DNA of 64,000 nucleotides from Sarcocystis neurona. Lineage: Eukaryota > Apicomplexa > Conoidasida > Eucoccidiorida > Sarcocystidae. The notes below the pieces were generated by a model that saw only the letters and a list, made by a program, of their open reading frames with translations, was not told the origin of the DNA and did not search any database. Both the position numbers and the translations under genes were made by a program. The stretch lies in the NCBI GenBank assembly GCA_000727475.1, contig KL647291.1, positions 4,784,828 to 4,848,827 on the forward strand, written 5' to 3'. This document shows, in pieces, positions 1-12,048 of the stretch; position 1 is the first letter of the stretch, and each line of letters begins with the position of its first letter.

Positions 1-331
1 TTAGCTGACGTAAGCACCTGTGTTACCATGTTACGTGTCGGAAGAACAACACATGTCAGGGAGCTGCAACGGTGCAGTGCCCAGCAGACATCGTGCCCCT
101 GTTTTTGTGAACACATTGTGTGAATGTCTTTTCCCGCGTATTTTTTAACATCGTATGATGTCTTTTTCAACAGGCTCCGCATGTTTAGGCAAGGTCGCGT
201 AAAGTATTCAGGCGTATCTTCCAATGGGCCTTGCCAAAAGAATTCTTGCAGTTGCCTCCAGCACTCCTAATTTCGTGTCAGCCTTACTCGTTCACTGAAG
301 AGAGGGGTTACACTGCGCACGTTGACGGAAT

Positions 332-529
332 GTGCGCGTTCGGATTCACAGGTGTGTCTCCCTCGGCTCTCATAAAAGTTTTTCGCACCTGAAAGGAGAG
401 AGATGCACTGTCGTGCCACCAGATCTAAGTGGCAGCAAGGACGTCAGCGATGCAGATGGGATGCTGTCGCCGCTACAGATCGCGAACATTCTGCCTCTAT
501 TCAATCAAATGACGACCGGGCAGGAATAG
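332..529 (+). CDS. Possible C-terminal exon, degenerate EF-hand-like loop
   Basis: A short open frame runs to a stop at 527-529. It has no convincing ATG, so it would have to be a last exon; AG sites at about 351 and 377 could be acceptors. Its last third reads DVSDADGMLSPLQIANIL. The middle resembles an EF-hand loop (acidic residues then DG, a hydrophobic residue two positions later), but the first and last ligand positions are not canonical. Any upstream exons would lie at the window edge or before it. The family is not recognised. Length alone is compatible with chance, so this is a weak call resting only on composition and the loop-like motif. Confidence 0.2.
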   Translation: MRVRIHRCVSLGSHKSFSHLKGERCTVVPPDLSGSKDVSDADGMLSPLQIANILPLFNQMTTGQE

Positions 530-3500
530 CCCCCTCGACCTACCCGAACGAGCATCATGCTGAATTATGGTCCGGGCTAAGCGAACTCGTATTCATTCGG
601 TGTCCCCTAGTTTTTCAAGAACCTCTCCAGCAACTGCGCATTTCACCACATGGTTTTAACTTGATCTGCCGGAAAAAAAGACAGGTGCTGTGTTCCGTAG
701 AGACTGACACTAATTTCGGGGAAGTCCTGTCTACCGCAGCGAGACAGCCGAAAGGGGGAGCTTCAGAACACCAGAACTGTAGACCGCTTCTCTCGGGGAC
801 ACAGTTGACGTGCCGTCAGAAGGTAGACGCGCCTTAGGAAATCGCTGCTCTGGTAAGACATTTCCAAGTTACAGTCAGTAACTGTACGCCTGCTACTACG
901 TCGGTGCAGGGGCTCGGAAGTCATGACAGCCTTAGGGGAGCGCCTTCCCGGTACGCACCCAGAGAATAAACACCTGCGACTGCGGTCCTTACATGCGGGA
1001 TTCAATGGAAAAGACCTTCTGCGCGTGCTTGCCAGCAGATTGCAGTCGTCGTGTCCTCCTCGCCGCGCTTTGGCACTCGGGTGGTCCTTCACGTCTTCCT
1101 ACAGTGTTTCTTTGTTGGCTTTCCAGGGTCTTTGCGCAGAGCTGTGAGTTGGAAAGAACACCAGGAGCTTGAAGTGTGCCCTCCTGGCAAGCGTACGGTC
1201 TTTCCTTGCTGTTTGGCCTTACCACGGCCAGGCGTATGGGTAGAAAGTTAAGTGCCTTGCCATCCTCACCGGTGAACCGCATGCGTGCACCCCCTCTCGG
1301 GCACTGCGGGTTTGCACGGCATCTGCGGTAACCGTAACCACTGCGCTTTCCTCCACCACGATACACTAGTCGAGAAAGGCGGAGTCTACCGCAGCGCCAG
1401 CGCCGTTCAACGCCAACGAAAAAAAGCCCGTAAGTCCATATATATCAAGACATCGAAGGAGCCGCACAGCCATTGGATGGCGGCTCTCAATGCACAGCGC
1501 CTTTCCCAGCCTTCAAGCCCTCTGGCGAACGACAGTAGCATTGAGAATACTCTAGAATATGGAATGTCGAGCTGAATGAGCAGGAAATGAAATGCAACAG
1601 CGCCGTAAACCCATTTGCAGACGACCTCACCACTGACAGTAGATTACAGAAAAGTGTGTGCAGCTGCAGGAGCAGGAACCAAATTACAAAAATGCCAGCC
1701 TTATGCGGGATTTACGAGCTCCTCGACCGCTTAACGGTACCTCCCCTGTGGCGCGAAAGGTTTCGCTGCCGACGCGGCGCCGCTTCGGGCGGCTTCTTCT
1801 TCACTGGTGCGTAGCCCACACAACGTGATGCTTTGATCACAAGACGCAGCACACACAACTTGTACAGGAGAGAAAAGCACACCACGACCTGGAAAAGCAT
1901 GCGTGCGGGAGGACCGTTAGAGTGGGTGTTAGTCTGTCATCGTAAATACTTTGCAGCGCTTCTGTCACCGTACGTTCACGGTGCTGTGCGCCTGTTGGCG
2001 GACTTGCCGGACCCGTCAAGTCAGTGCGGTTACAGTGGATTATCAATCGCTACTGAGCAGAAATATGCAAGAGAGTGCCAGGGAAGTGGCGCAACCATCC
2101 GTAACCATCAAAGCGCAATCGCGTACGAGAAACAACGCAAGAATCGACGCGTGCGTACGAACTGATGTGCATAGCGACCCTTGCTGCAGTGCTCAGGTGG
2201 TGCTTTGTGACTGCAGGCCGGCTAACCTACAAGACTACTATAGACGCAACGTCGTCCCGACGTTTGCCGCAATGCAGTACTGCGACGTTTGCCGCTATGC
2301 ACTAGGAGTAAGCAACACGAACCTACCTCTTCGAAGCACACTAAGACACAAGAAACGCGCGTAGTACTTTCACGCCGACGTCAAGGCACGACTGATGATA
2401 TCTTGTACTTTGCCCTAGGTGAATAAACCAAGACGGGGCCACTGTGCACAACGCATACCGCTCAGCCTGCAACCTTCGCACGCATTTTGGTCCACTGCAC
2501 GATCACGGGTCGCGGTCTCCTGTGAGGACAGCTCTCCGTCTAGCTGCCACATGTGTGTCCTCTGCTTTTTTGCAACAGAAACACTTCACTTCGCGCCTTG
2601 CTCAGTTTTCCCCGAGCGCACGTGGAGGCCTGCGCGCGGCCGGGGTGGAAAGCATTTGCGTGTGAGCTTCGCTGCCTAGGAACCATTGCAGGAGTCTTAA
2701 CTCCTATTGATTCTACTCAACACCTGGACCGTCTCTTCCAAGAAAATAGTCCTGATAGTAGTTCGTTAGGCGTTGTGTCTTACTGAAGATCCGATTGATT
2801 CACAGGTGTATTAATACGGATCTCGCAAAAAGCCAGCCTTGCGGGTTGTGCAACGAGAGGTGTCACTCCGTAGCAGACATGTAGCAGAAGGCTTTTACCA
2901 TTTAGACGGCTGTACACGCGTTGGAACCACTAAACTAAAAGGTTGCTGCCAGACCCTTCTGAACGAAAGAAACCAAAGTTCTGTGCCCCACAAGTTGTCC
3001 CGGGCGTTACACGGAAAGGGACGTACGTACACGATTGCATTCTAGGCGCCCATCGGCGTAGCCGAAGCAACACTTCGCCCGCCCTCATTCCAGTTACTCC
3101 AGGTGGAAATGCGCCGTCACAGAGAAGCTGAAGCTCAAACTGATTGCTACCTTTGCCACGGTCCAGCAGCAAGCACGCCGCCTAACACAGAAGCGCTCAA
3201 TCAGGGTCAGCATTTCCTCCTGTGTCAAGCCCTATGACGCTGCAGATGTCCGGCTGGCTGCGCCAGCGATACCGCGCGGTCAAGGCGCGTTTGCACTCCC
3301 TCTTGTCGTCCTCTGAGAGGACGCCTCCGCATAAATTCCGACTCCAGCGACTTTCTCTACGCCCTTGCATGTAAAATTGGAGTCCTGCAGCACTTCACAT
3401 ACGTAACTGGGTAGATACGCGCAGGTTCAAAGACGAGTCTATAAAGTCCAGTCAAGGTGATATTCGTAGACGCAGGAAACGGTGACCCAGCTACACGCGG

Positions 3501-3678
3501 CATGCCACCTGCTGACGGCCCATGGTACGTAATCTAGCGTAGGCGTAAGACACGCCAGCCGGTCAGCTGAGAAACGTCGTGCCGTTCCATTACTGACGGA
3601 ACCGGCACGGTCTTCTATGCTTCGCACAAGACACGTGTCTCTCCGCATGGCGCCGCAGTGTCCCTTCGTAGTGACAGA
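530..3678. other. Stretch without a supported gene
   Basis: Open frames on both strands are short, overlap each other and carry no recognisable motif. The plus frame at 1285-1575, ending in a stretch rich in Lys and Ser, is the most protein-like but has no supporting splice or start context. No RNA gene or long repeat was seen. Confidence 0.4.
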
Positions 3679-3929
3679 CTACCGATTCGTGTTGGATTCG
3701 CTTTCGCCACTTGACGACGGGGGAGTTTTTCCGTCTAAAATTGCCTTGATAATCGCAGGATCCGCCTGTGGAGGATACTCTACCAAACGGTAAGTCTGCA
3801 TCCACCAGTTTAGGAACGCTGGCGTGGCGCCAAAATAGACGCAGAGGGAGGGCATCAAAAATATCGTCGCCAAATACGCGACGCCCATGTTGTGTGACCG
3901 CTTGTGTCTAGGTTTAGGAGTACTGAAGC
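3679..3929 (-). CDS. C-terminal exon: transmembrane segment plus short hydrophilic tail
   Basis: The exon begins after a strong acceptor (a pyrimidine run ending TATTCAG, AG at 3931-3930) in phase 1 and runs to a stop at 3681-3679. It encodes a basic stretch (PKPRHKRSHN), one hydrophobic segment (MGVAYLATIFLMPSLCVYFG and a few more residues), then a tail of about 45 residues with YRLVEYPP and an acidic/Ser-rich end (GESESNTNR). This is the layout of a type I membrane protein's anchor and cytoplasmic tail. It lies on the same strand as the subtilisin gene and 3' of it, and its phase fits the exon ending at 5776. I infer it may anchor that protease, as in SUB2-type subtilisins of apicomplexans. 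The alternative is a separate small membrane protein starting at the ATG at 4038, whose Arg-rich start could be a mitochondrial presequence. Confidence 0.45.
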
Positions 3930-5775
3930 CTGAATACCAAAAGGAGCAACGCGGCTCGCTGCGGCGTAGGTATATTCGCGCGGCGTGACAGCCGGACACA
4001 CGAGCAGATGTAACGGGAAATGGAGACATTGACAGCATCAGGCTGGCGTTGAGGCGCAAAGATGAAATTCGCTAACGGGAAGACAAAGAGCTACGCGACA
4101 CCCGAGCAGGTTTTGCTGCAGCGGAGTATTTTCAGAGGCGTAATGCTGATGACCGGAGAAGACGCAGGATTGGCGGTGACCACATTGCGAAATCTTCCTG
4201 CACCACACGTATTCACAAATGACTCTAGGACGCTCAGGTGGATCACAACATCGTGCAACCGTGCAAACTGTTGCACGAGGGCATCAGATGGGCAGGACGG
4301 CACACAACGCACGTGGTGCGCTGTGCAATAAGAGGGCGCGACACATTACAAGCATCTGTTGGCCGTACCACGGCAGTCCGCTGATCTCCGTGGCACATCA
4401 CCATTTTCCCACTCTTTACGTCCACCAGACAAATGAAGTAATTTTAAGGTCTCCGTTTAGCCGCACAACTTATATTAACTGCCTTGAGAGACAGGGCGGT
4501 GAATTTTACGACGAATGACCATTCTCACTACGGTGACGGGCAACCGAAGTCCAGTGCCCACAGTACCTAGAAGATGGCGACTACGTCACCTAGTCACCAA
4601 ACAGATGCCTAACACGTTGGCAGCTGCCGCCTTGTCACAAAAAACAGACGGAAACGGCTTACTGGTATAAGTAACCTACATGCGTCACTTCGTGCAGCCC
4701 TCGCACCTCACCGCAGTGTTTTTCATGCATCCCCGCGACGGTGCCACAACCGCTCGGAAAGCGGAGGCTGCATGCGGTTCGTAGGGCTTCTTCAAAATAC
4801 GATGCTCACGCCTTCACCGTTCTTATTTCCACTACAGTAAGCAAACGAATATAGCTCCTTAGCGGCTGCGTAGCTGCTAGCGTACTTATCTTAAAATACT
4901 ACAGTACAGTTGTGGGCTGGTAGCTGGTGTTCACGTGCGGCTTCTGCGAATTCACTCGTAGAATGTTACGTCGTACGCTAGCTGTAGAACTCTGCACCGC
5001 TTCGTTGTCTTCCCGAAGTAGTGAGACACACACCTTTCTGAATTAGGCTTTGCGACGCTGCTGCGGCTGTTCCGCCGACGACGCACACAGTAATTGTACT
5101 GCGTATGTAACGCGTTTCTCATGCTTGGTGGCTGCCCGTGTATGACTACGTGAGCAGAGAAGGGTGGCATGTGGAAACGACACATGAAGACCCCATAGCT
5201 CTTCCTTACCGTATATCGCCCTGAAGACGACAAAACGAAGCGTATACGGCTGGAGACGTCGGAAACTTATCTTTTAACACGTTGTACTCACCCTTCAATC
5301 TTGTCTTGAGGTTCCTTGTATCCCTGTGAGGTCAGCTGACTTCTGGGCCGCTGAACCGTTGGCTACTACTTGGTGCAGTAAGTTCGCAGTGACATTTCTC
5401 TTGGGGCGTCGCGTATCGGTCGTTCTCAGGTCGCGAAAGTGAGCACAGGTGCTCATGTCGAAAGTTCAGTAGCGCACCCTTCGAATGTTTTCAGACTGAC
5501 TACCCGGCCAAAGTGCCCAGCCGTAGTAGTAGCGCAGTCATGCGCCTGACAAACCAACGGCGTCGATGTTCGTACCCTAATCTATTACTGCATTAGCAGA
5601 AAATGAGTGTATCGGCCCCTAACGGTGTTGTGATTCCCATGTAAGCTCGTGCGCTGTACGTACAACAGCCAGGCGACGTTCGCCTGAACCACGTGGCTCA
5701 ACAGGTGAGTCGTGTTGCAGCCCGTTCGGCGTGTGGAATCTTGAGTCTCAAACGTCTCGAGTTAAGGAGATGTAC
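3930..5775. other. Possible long intron or intergenic stretch
   Basis: If the exons on either side belong together this is an intron of about 1.85 kb. A minus frame at about 5310-5470 (containing MSTCAHFRDLRTT) and another at 4952-5233 could be further exons, but their splice sites are not convincing. No repeat or RNA gene was seen. Confidence 0.3.
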
Positions 5776-5961
5776 CAAAGAAGTCGGTCGCGGTCAATGT
5801 GCATTGACCGCTAGAGCTGATATTTGTCTTGCATTCGAGGCTACGTTCTACTTTGCAGGATGAACAACGGATCTTCGTGCTGAGACATGAAGCGGAGTCT
5901 GACACATCTTGACCAGTAATGGAACTCACGACCCAGCAACGTTGCACATCAACTGGTGCAT
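5776..5961 (-). CDS. Candidate exon, Cys-rich ectodomain-like
   Basis: The exon is flanked by an acceptor (CAAACCACAG) and a donor (CTTTG then GTACAT), entering and leaving in phase 1. It encodes about 61 residues with seven Cys (for example RCSSCKVERSLECKT), Ser/Thr-rich, resembling an extracellular domain. The preceding candidate exon (6331-6030) ends in phase 1, so the two join in frame across an intron of only 68 nt. The downstream transmembrane exon at 3929 also needs phase 1. These phase matches support, but do not prove, one transcript with the subtilisin exons upstream. No known Cys module is recognised. Confidence 0.35.
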
Positions 5962-6029
5962 CTGTGGTTTGATACAGTGATACGCCGTATCGCAAACGGC
6001 TTCATCTCACCGCCGTGTATTCTTACTAC

Positions 6030-6331
6030 CGTCACTACAAGCAGACGAAGCACGGGAGGCATTTTTGCTCTTGTGAAATAGTTGAAGGGATGTTTCGCAC
6101 AGGGGAATCTGCTGGGTAGGTCCAGTGGAACGTGTGTTGTCTTCTACGTCCGCTACCCGGTCGTAAAAGTGCACAAGAGCCCGCTTCGGATACGTTAAGC
6201 ATGCGTAGGACTTCTCGGTGAAGCTGCTGGCGAGTGTCAGCACTCCGTCTTCTACACGTGGCGTCCCTACGTCGATGCATCGTGTTCTGATAAGAGCTGT
6301 CGCGCATCGTCTGTGAGGGTTACAGTACAGG
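6030..6331 (-). CDS. Candidate exon, hydrophilic Cys-containing region
   Basis: The open minus frame covers about 100 residues, including RCIDVGTPRVEDGVLTLASS and a Cys-spaced, Lys/Ser-rich C-terminal part. The donor is GACG then GTAGTAAG at 6029-6028 (phase 1). The acceptor is uncertain; AG at 6333-6332 is in the phase (2) that would accept a splice from an internal AG-GTGGAA site near the end of subtilisin exon 9. If used, that splice would replace the short protease C-terminus with a Cys-rich ectodomain. Homology is unknown and the product could equally be unrelated. Confidence 0.3.
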
Positions 6332-7120
6332 CTGACAGCCCCAAAGCACACGTGGTGCTGATCGGTTTCCAGACAGGTTACCAAGGATTCTCTCGCACAG
6401 GTGATGTACTCGACGGTAGTATTCTAAATTGTACGCGAGCCTGTGCACGGATTCCAGGGACGAGTGCAAGGGTGGCATTTATTTATTTATTTGACGTTCC
6501 CGACACCTCCTCCGTTGAGACTGATCAAGCCACACTTCGTTGTGGCCAAGAACTGCTAATGACGCTTTGCGCCACAACCCGCCAGTGCACTCATGCTCCG
6601 CGCTAGCCTGTGCATGACCGCTGTGCCTGACGGCGTCCAATCCTTATTACTGAAAGCAAACACTAAGAGGGTTCAGTTAGCAGGCGCTGGGGACGGAGGA
6701 GTAGCGTTAAGTGCACTGCTGCGTCTCTCAGGCTTTCATGTGTGACCGTGCGGCCTCTCGTAGAAGGGATTTGGTCCAACACAGTGTGTACGTGTGTGGA
6801 AGAAATATCGTTAACGATTTAGCAGTTTTTTGATACTCTCCACTGCGTATTCATTGTTCGGTACCATTTCAAGAGAAACGCCGTTGTCCGTCATTCCAGC
6901 ACCAGGCGACGTGGACGGACATGCACGCAGTACACTCCCAGTGATCCTGAAGAGCGTCGTCTACACCGCAAAAGTAGAGGATGGATGCAACTGCAAAGAG
7001 GCGTAGGAACCGTATTTTACAAGAAAGCAAGTAGTCTGTTTAAGGCGTTTCTGCTGTCCGCCTGAAAATGCGCTGGTTCTAAGTGAGATGACATGAGTCC
7101 GATCAAGGCCACTGCCATGA
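6332..7120. other. No supported gene
   Basis: A plus frame at 6313-6606 is open but has no ATG or recognised motif and overlaps the minus candidate exon. Nothing else is seen. If the protease transcript continues 3', this is an intron. Confidence 0.35.
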
Positions 7121-10100
7121 TCAAGCTGCGATCGAAGAAATCAGGTTCACCGCGTCCTCGCCAGCGTCTTGGAAGAAAGGAGGAAAATTCCACCTGAAAA
7201 GTGTAGGACTGTCTTTGTACTTAGGGACGAACTGTCCAGCCGGAACGGTGTCGTAGTAGTGCAAGGCCCGGTGCATGTTTATCACTCCATTTGCCTCGCA
7301 AGCTCCTGGACACCGAGCACAGAAGGCGGAAAGGGGGGCGATGCACACGGGATTGTAAAGTAAGCGTTCTACGTTCGACGACTGCGGAGAAACCTCATGT
7401 CAACACAGTCTCCTACCGGCAATGCGAGCGGAAGGCATGGAGGAGTAGATGAGGGCTTTCTTTATGCGTGTGCTTTCCTTGTCTGTGGAAGTACTCCATC
7501 CAGCAGGTTTCACCTTTCGCATGTAAGCCCAGACCAGTGCCGCAACCCCGGCTGTTAAACCGGCCGAAATCGAGGAGCCGTACACAAATGCATAACCTGC
7601 GCATACAGTATAAGATGAATGACATTATGCATGCTCCCCACTCATTAACTTGCTCGAATCCGGGTACTACGGAGCCCGCTGCTCGAACAACGCCAGTCCT
7701 GCAGCCTCTCCACAGGCGAGGAGCGATACAGAATCTTCCTCAGCAGCTGAGCATGAAATGATCATGCGACAAGAGACGCATCTTTAGGCTTTCACCACAG
7801 GGGACTCACAATTACTGCAGTTGAGTTTTTCTTGGTCCTTGTGATTTATGCAGCTGCCCGCGTAGATGCGCGAACCAGCGGCAAAGACGTTAACAGCTTT
7901 TTTTCCCCAGTTAGTGCCGCAGCAAGCCCCACCGCTGAGATTGCTGGATCCGACTACGAGGGTCGAAGGAGCTCCGTAGCCAGCAGGGTATACCCTATGA
8001 GCAAATGACGTAGAGCAGTGTCGCTGATGTTGCTTTTCTCAGAGGAGCGTGTCCCGAACGTCAACGCAGGAGTGCAACAGCGTGGGAGTCGCTTATTTGA
8101 AGTAGAGCCAAAGGCGAGAGGGAGTGCCGGGATGAGTATTTGTACACATCCAAAGCGAGATCAGCCAAGCGTGTAACTGCACAGTAGACTGCCGAATGCC
8201 GATCTTGTTCACTCAACCGTCAAACTCCGGCTGTGGACAAGTAGCTCCAGCACGAGCAAATCAAGAGGAACACACCTACACAAAAGAATACGCGTTTACG
8301 ACATTTCACTGGCTCCCACACGAGTAAATCAAGCGGAACACAGCCACACAAAAAGAGTGACATGCTTGCAACATTTCACTGACTCCAGCACGGGCAGGTC
8401 AAGAGGAACACATCCACGAGAAAAGAATGATCGTCTACAAGGCTGCACTACAAGTGTGCAGAGTGAGTAGGTTCGCCACCCAGTTCCACTCACTCGAAAC
8501 GTTTTCCCCCACTATAATCCGCTCGTGTGCAAGTACCTTTCGCTCATTCACCTCCCAAATCACTGCGATTTCCGGGGAAGTGAATGCATTATCACCTGGA
8601 TCGGGATGAGGTGAAGGTAAACTAGCGGCTCAATGTAAGAAAGAATAGGTTAAACTGCATGGAGTGCAGCCATTTTTTTTTCGTCCACGTGTCGTGTCCG
8701 CTTGTCGAGCAGTGGCTGCGTGAGTGCGGGCGCTCACATGCACTCGGCGTCTGCGTCAAGATCGCACATCTGCGATCCAGCGCTCACCACGGCCAGATGA
8801 TCTTGTTCGTACGCTGACTCGAATAAAGCTTTCAAGTCCGATTCCGCCCTGAAGGAAAAATGTGCACAGGAGTTTCAAACAGTGAGCCGGCCTCCCGAGT
8901 GAGCAAATTTCCAGCACTCCTGGAATACCCCTACATCTACATGACGTGGGGGCTCAGTAGACAGTAGCTCCGTATTTCCGTGTTCCCGTAAGTGACCGCT
9001 CACTTAGCAAAAGCGTAAGCGTGCACGCTGACACGGGCTCCGTTCCTTAGGGCGTAGTCGAAGGCGCCTACCAGCGTACTGAGGTAGATAACACCTTGGG
9101 TCGCGGCTCGAATGCACATGACTTTACCAAACTTCATCACTCCGGCGCCACCCCTTCCGTCGTTGTGTTTACCGACCAGAAGAGATGCAAGTGACGTTCC
9201 GTGACCGGTATAGTCAGAAAACACGTTGTTGGTGTTCGTTATGAAGTCCTGGAGTGCGAGGAGTATAGAGGGTCCAAATACGCAAACACAGGAGGACAGT
9301 CGGTTGTTCTGGTATTAAGGCACAGAAAGAATGTTATCAAAAGGCAACGGATAGTTTCTCGAGACAATTTCTTCTACGTCCGTAAGGCTCTCTGGGCTCT
9401 AAAATGATGTGATTTGACTGGAGTGACAACTAATAGAACACAAAGTCTACAACGCTGTATTACAACCGGTAAGAGAGCCGTGGTATATCAGATTCTAGAG
9501 CGAGCCCACCCAGCCCCAGCAGTCGTCAACGTATCCATTGCCGTCGTTGTCAATGTTATCATTGCAGTCTGTTTCACCCGGGTTTCTCCAGAGGCGGTTG
9601 TCAGCATCCGAAGCCCAGTAGTCTTCATGCACATAGCAGCCCGAGTCGATCAAACCCACAACAGTTGCGTCCCCTTCTGCGTCCCCTGACACCACACAGA
9701 ACACCAGCGTACCTTCTCCGAGGAAGCTTGTATGATCTGCGGGCGTGATGAAAGTGTGGAAGTCGCCAGAACTGATGTCAGATAACTGGCATCGAATCAG
9801 GCCAAACTTGAACGCTGCACGTACACGTTAATGCCTCTGAAAGTACGGCAATAAAAGAACGACACGACCACGACCACAGCACATACGATCCCACAACGCA
9901 TCAGTTTAGTGGGCACAGCACCTGTCGAGGCTATCGCAAATAACGTTCTCTGGCATATATATATATATATATGTAATGAAGCAAGTACCATGATGCCGAC
10001 AAATAACGCACTCCAGCACATGCACTTAGGGGACAAAGCAACCTGACTCGCCAGGGGAGCAAAGTGGCAGCACTCGTTGATCACAAGAATAGTGTGCGCT

Positions 10101-12048
10101 TGGTTTACCAGGGGAGATTGGAATGTCCTCCCAGGCGACATCTGACCACAAGGAGTAATTCGACAGTCGGCTCATATGGTGCCATTGCTTGGTGTACTCT
10201 ATATCGTTGAGAGGGTTGTCAAGAACTGAACGAGCAGTTTTGCCTTGGAGCCTCCCAGCACGGTCGAATGAGAGGCTTTCAATGCACTGGCCAACTTCGG
10301 TGAGTTTAGACTCTTCCCTGGTGTCCACTGGGGACTTCGATGCGCGCATGTATTCCAGAAGCGTCGACGCATCCTGGACGCCTACGGCCTGTATCAGCGC
10401 AAGCAGGGGGGTCAAGCAGTTGTAGTCGGGGTTTCTTCGTAACTCAATAGCTCCCTATTTTTGGGAAGCCTGGCCATAGTGACTTTAGTCGCCATGTGCT
10501 TGGGTAGGAAGAATATCCGTTTGAATTTCACGCTGGACTTCCTAGAGTCTACAGTAGTGATTAATCGTGCAAAAATATCAGTGGCAACAGAGTCGCAACC
10601 AAGCCGGCGCCTCACGATGCCTTGTACATTCTCAGCCGCAGTCCCAGTGTGTACAGTCAGACTTCCATAACACACCGGTGTGCATCTACACGAACGATTG
10701 CTTCGTGTTTATGGACCTAGTGCGACAGTTTTACTTGCATGACAGCCGTTAGGTTAGTAAACGTCAAAACATCGACACCAAAGGTGGGGTAGAAAGTTGC
10801 CTGCAGCGTTTCGACGTTCCTTGATTTGAAGAGTTGCTCCAGCTCTTTCCTGCACGTGGAATCGCAGAGGTGTTCCCTATTCTGAGAACCGCGGACGGGG
10901 GTTAAAATGACGCTAGAACGGTTGCGTGATTTTCGGCGGGACACCTGCGCTCCCAAGGAACCAGCGATGATGCTCAGTGCGTAGCTGCGTCCAAGTAGTT
11001 CAGAAGGAGCCGGCCGTTGAGGTACCTGCATGTTGACCCTGTCACGGTGAAACACCCCCCTTCTAAAGACAAGGGGATCTTGTGTAGTTTTTTGGCTGCC
11101 ACCGCTGCTACTCCGAGATGCTCCAGCGTCCTCCCTTTCATTAAATAAATGCACTTCCAGTTCATCTTTCTCAACATCCTCTAGCGCATGGTGAATATCC
11201 TCAAGCTTGCGGGGGAGATCTCCGAGGCAGGACATGTACCATTTAATGATTATGTTATTCTCGGGCACGTGTGAGGCAGACCTCTTCCTTTCGGTAGGAG
11301 TTTCGCGAACCTAAGGAAAAACCACATATGTGCCAGAAGAAGAGAGCTGCTCGGCACACAGGGCGCAGGTAACTGTCATCTAGTTTTCCCGTGGTGGATG
11401 CACAGCACACGCTGATACAGAAGAACAATTGACGGTGTAAAAGGTTATTCAGTCTATCCTCCTGTTGACCGCGCGGTCGCGTGCAAAAACTCTTACCTGA
11501 GAAACTCTGTTCTGTGGTTGCGCCGGGAAGAGATGCTCGGGGAGCTGATGGGGGCAGCTCCCCTGCTTTTCCGGTTTTGCTGACTCTTGAGTACCATTAA
11601 GAAGACGTCGGTCGATGTTGCCGGATAGGTCGCGTGGAGACTCTCTCGCGAGCACCCCACCCGACTGAACGGCTTGCTGAACCACTTGTTCTACCAACGC
11701 GTCTGTCGTTGACAGGTACGCCGAACGGCCCCTGGATGGAATGGCGTGCTGTCGTACTTTTTGATTCGAAAAGGCGAGAGCAGCCGCATACAGGGTGTCC
11801 GGCGACGTCGTGGTATCGCGCTTTAGCTCTCCAGATAATCCAACAACGTCCATAACAGTGTCGTCTACATTTGAAATGATGGGGGTACGTGGGGAGACAA
11901 CGATCAGCTCTTCTGCACCCCGTGTCCCGAATGCTTCCGTGGGTGAGCAATGTGCAGTCGTATGTGTGAACGCATTGCATAATGTAACAGAGAAGACAAA
12001 ACTGAGTAAGACTCGATCCACAGCCATCGCGCCGCGTGACAGATACAT
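7121..12048 (-). CDS. Secreted subtilisin-like serine protease (peptidase S8), 9 exons
   Basis: Exons by position: 12048-11497, 11310-10735, 10454-10109, 9685-9510, 9248-9004, 8848-8738, 7994-7810, 7596-7417, 7305-7121. All eight introns are GT-AG and every junction keeps phase, giving about 851 residues. Exon 1 has a signal peptide (VLLSFVFSVTLCNAF, from either in-frame ATG, 12048 or 12027). Exons 2-3 form a long prodomain ending near the domain opening (YTKQWHHM). The catalytic Asp is in VVGLIDSG (about residue 505), with a nearby Asp/Asn-rich loop likely to bind calcium; His is in YTGHGTS (about 566); Ser is in VYGSSISAG (about 739). The oxyanion-hole Asn position reads VVSAGSQ, so Ser replaces Asn. 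Apicomplexan S8 proteases process secreted and surface proteins in micronemes, rhoptries or exonemes; the exact type (SUB1/SUB2-like) is inference. The C-terminus may instead be spliced into downstream exons. Confidence 0.88.
8243..8430. repeat. Imperfect tandem repeat, about 70 bp x 2.7
   Basis: Units begin at about 8243, 8312 and 8382. They share GCTCCAGCACGAG, then AATCAAGAGGAACACA, then a run ending ACATTTCACTG. Copies have diverged by several substitutions. The array lies wholly inside the 743-nt intron between exons 6 and 7 of the subtilisin gene. Confidence 0.85.
9953..9974. repeat. (AT)n microsatellite
   Basis: About ten AT dinucleotides in a row, inside the intron between subtilisin exons 3 and 4. 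Confidence 0.9.

Noticed and set aside
7640..7690. CTCGAATCCGGGT considered as a tRNA T-arm.
   Set aside because: No acceptor, D-arm or anticodon arm could be folded around it.
10412..10675. Minus ORF of 87 codons between subtilisin exons 2 and 3.
   Set aside because: The phase-perfect splice from 10735 to 10454 removes it; it begins inside the intron and ends in a shadow frame of exon 3.
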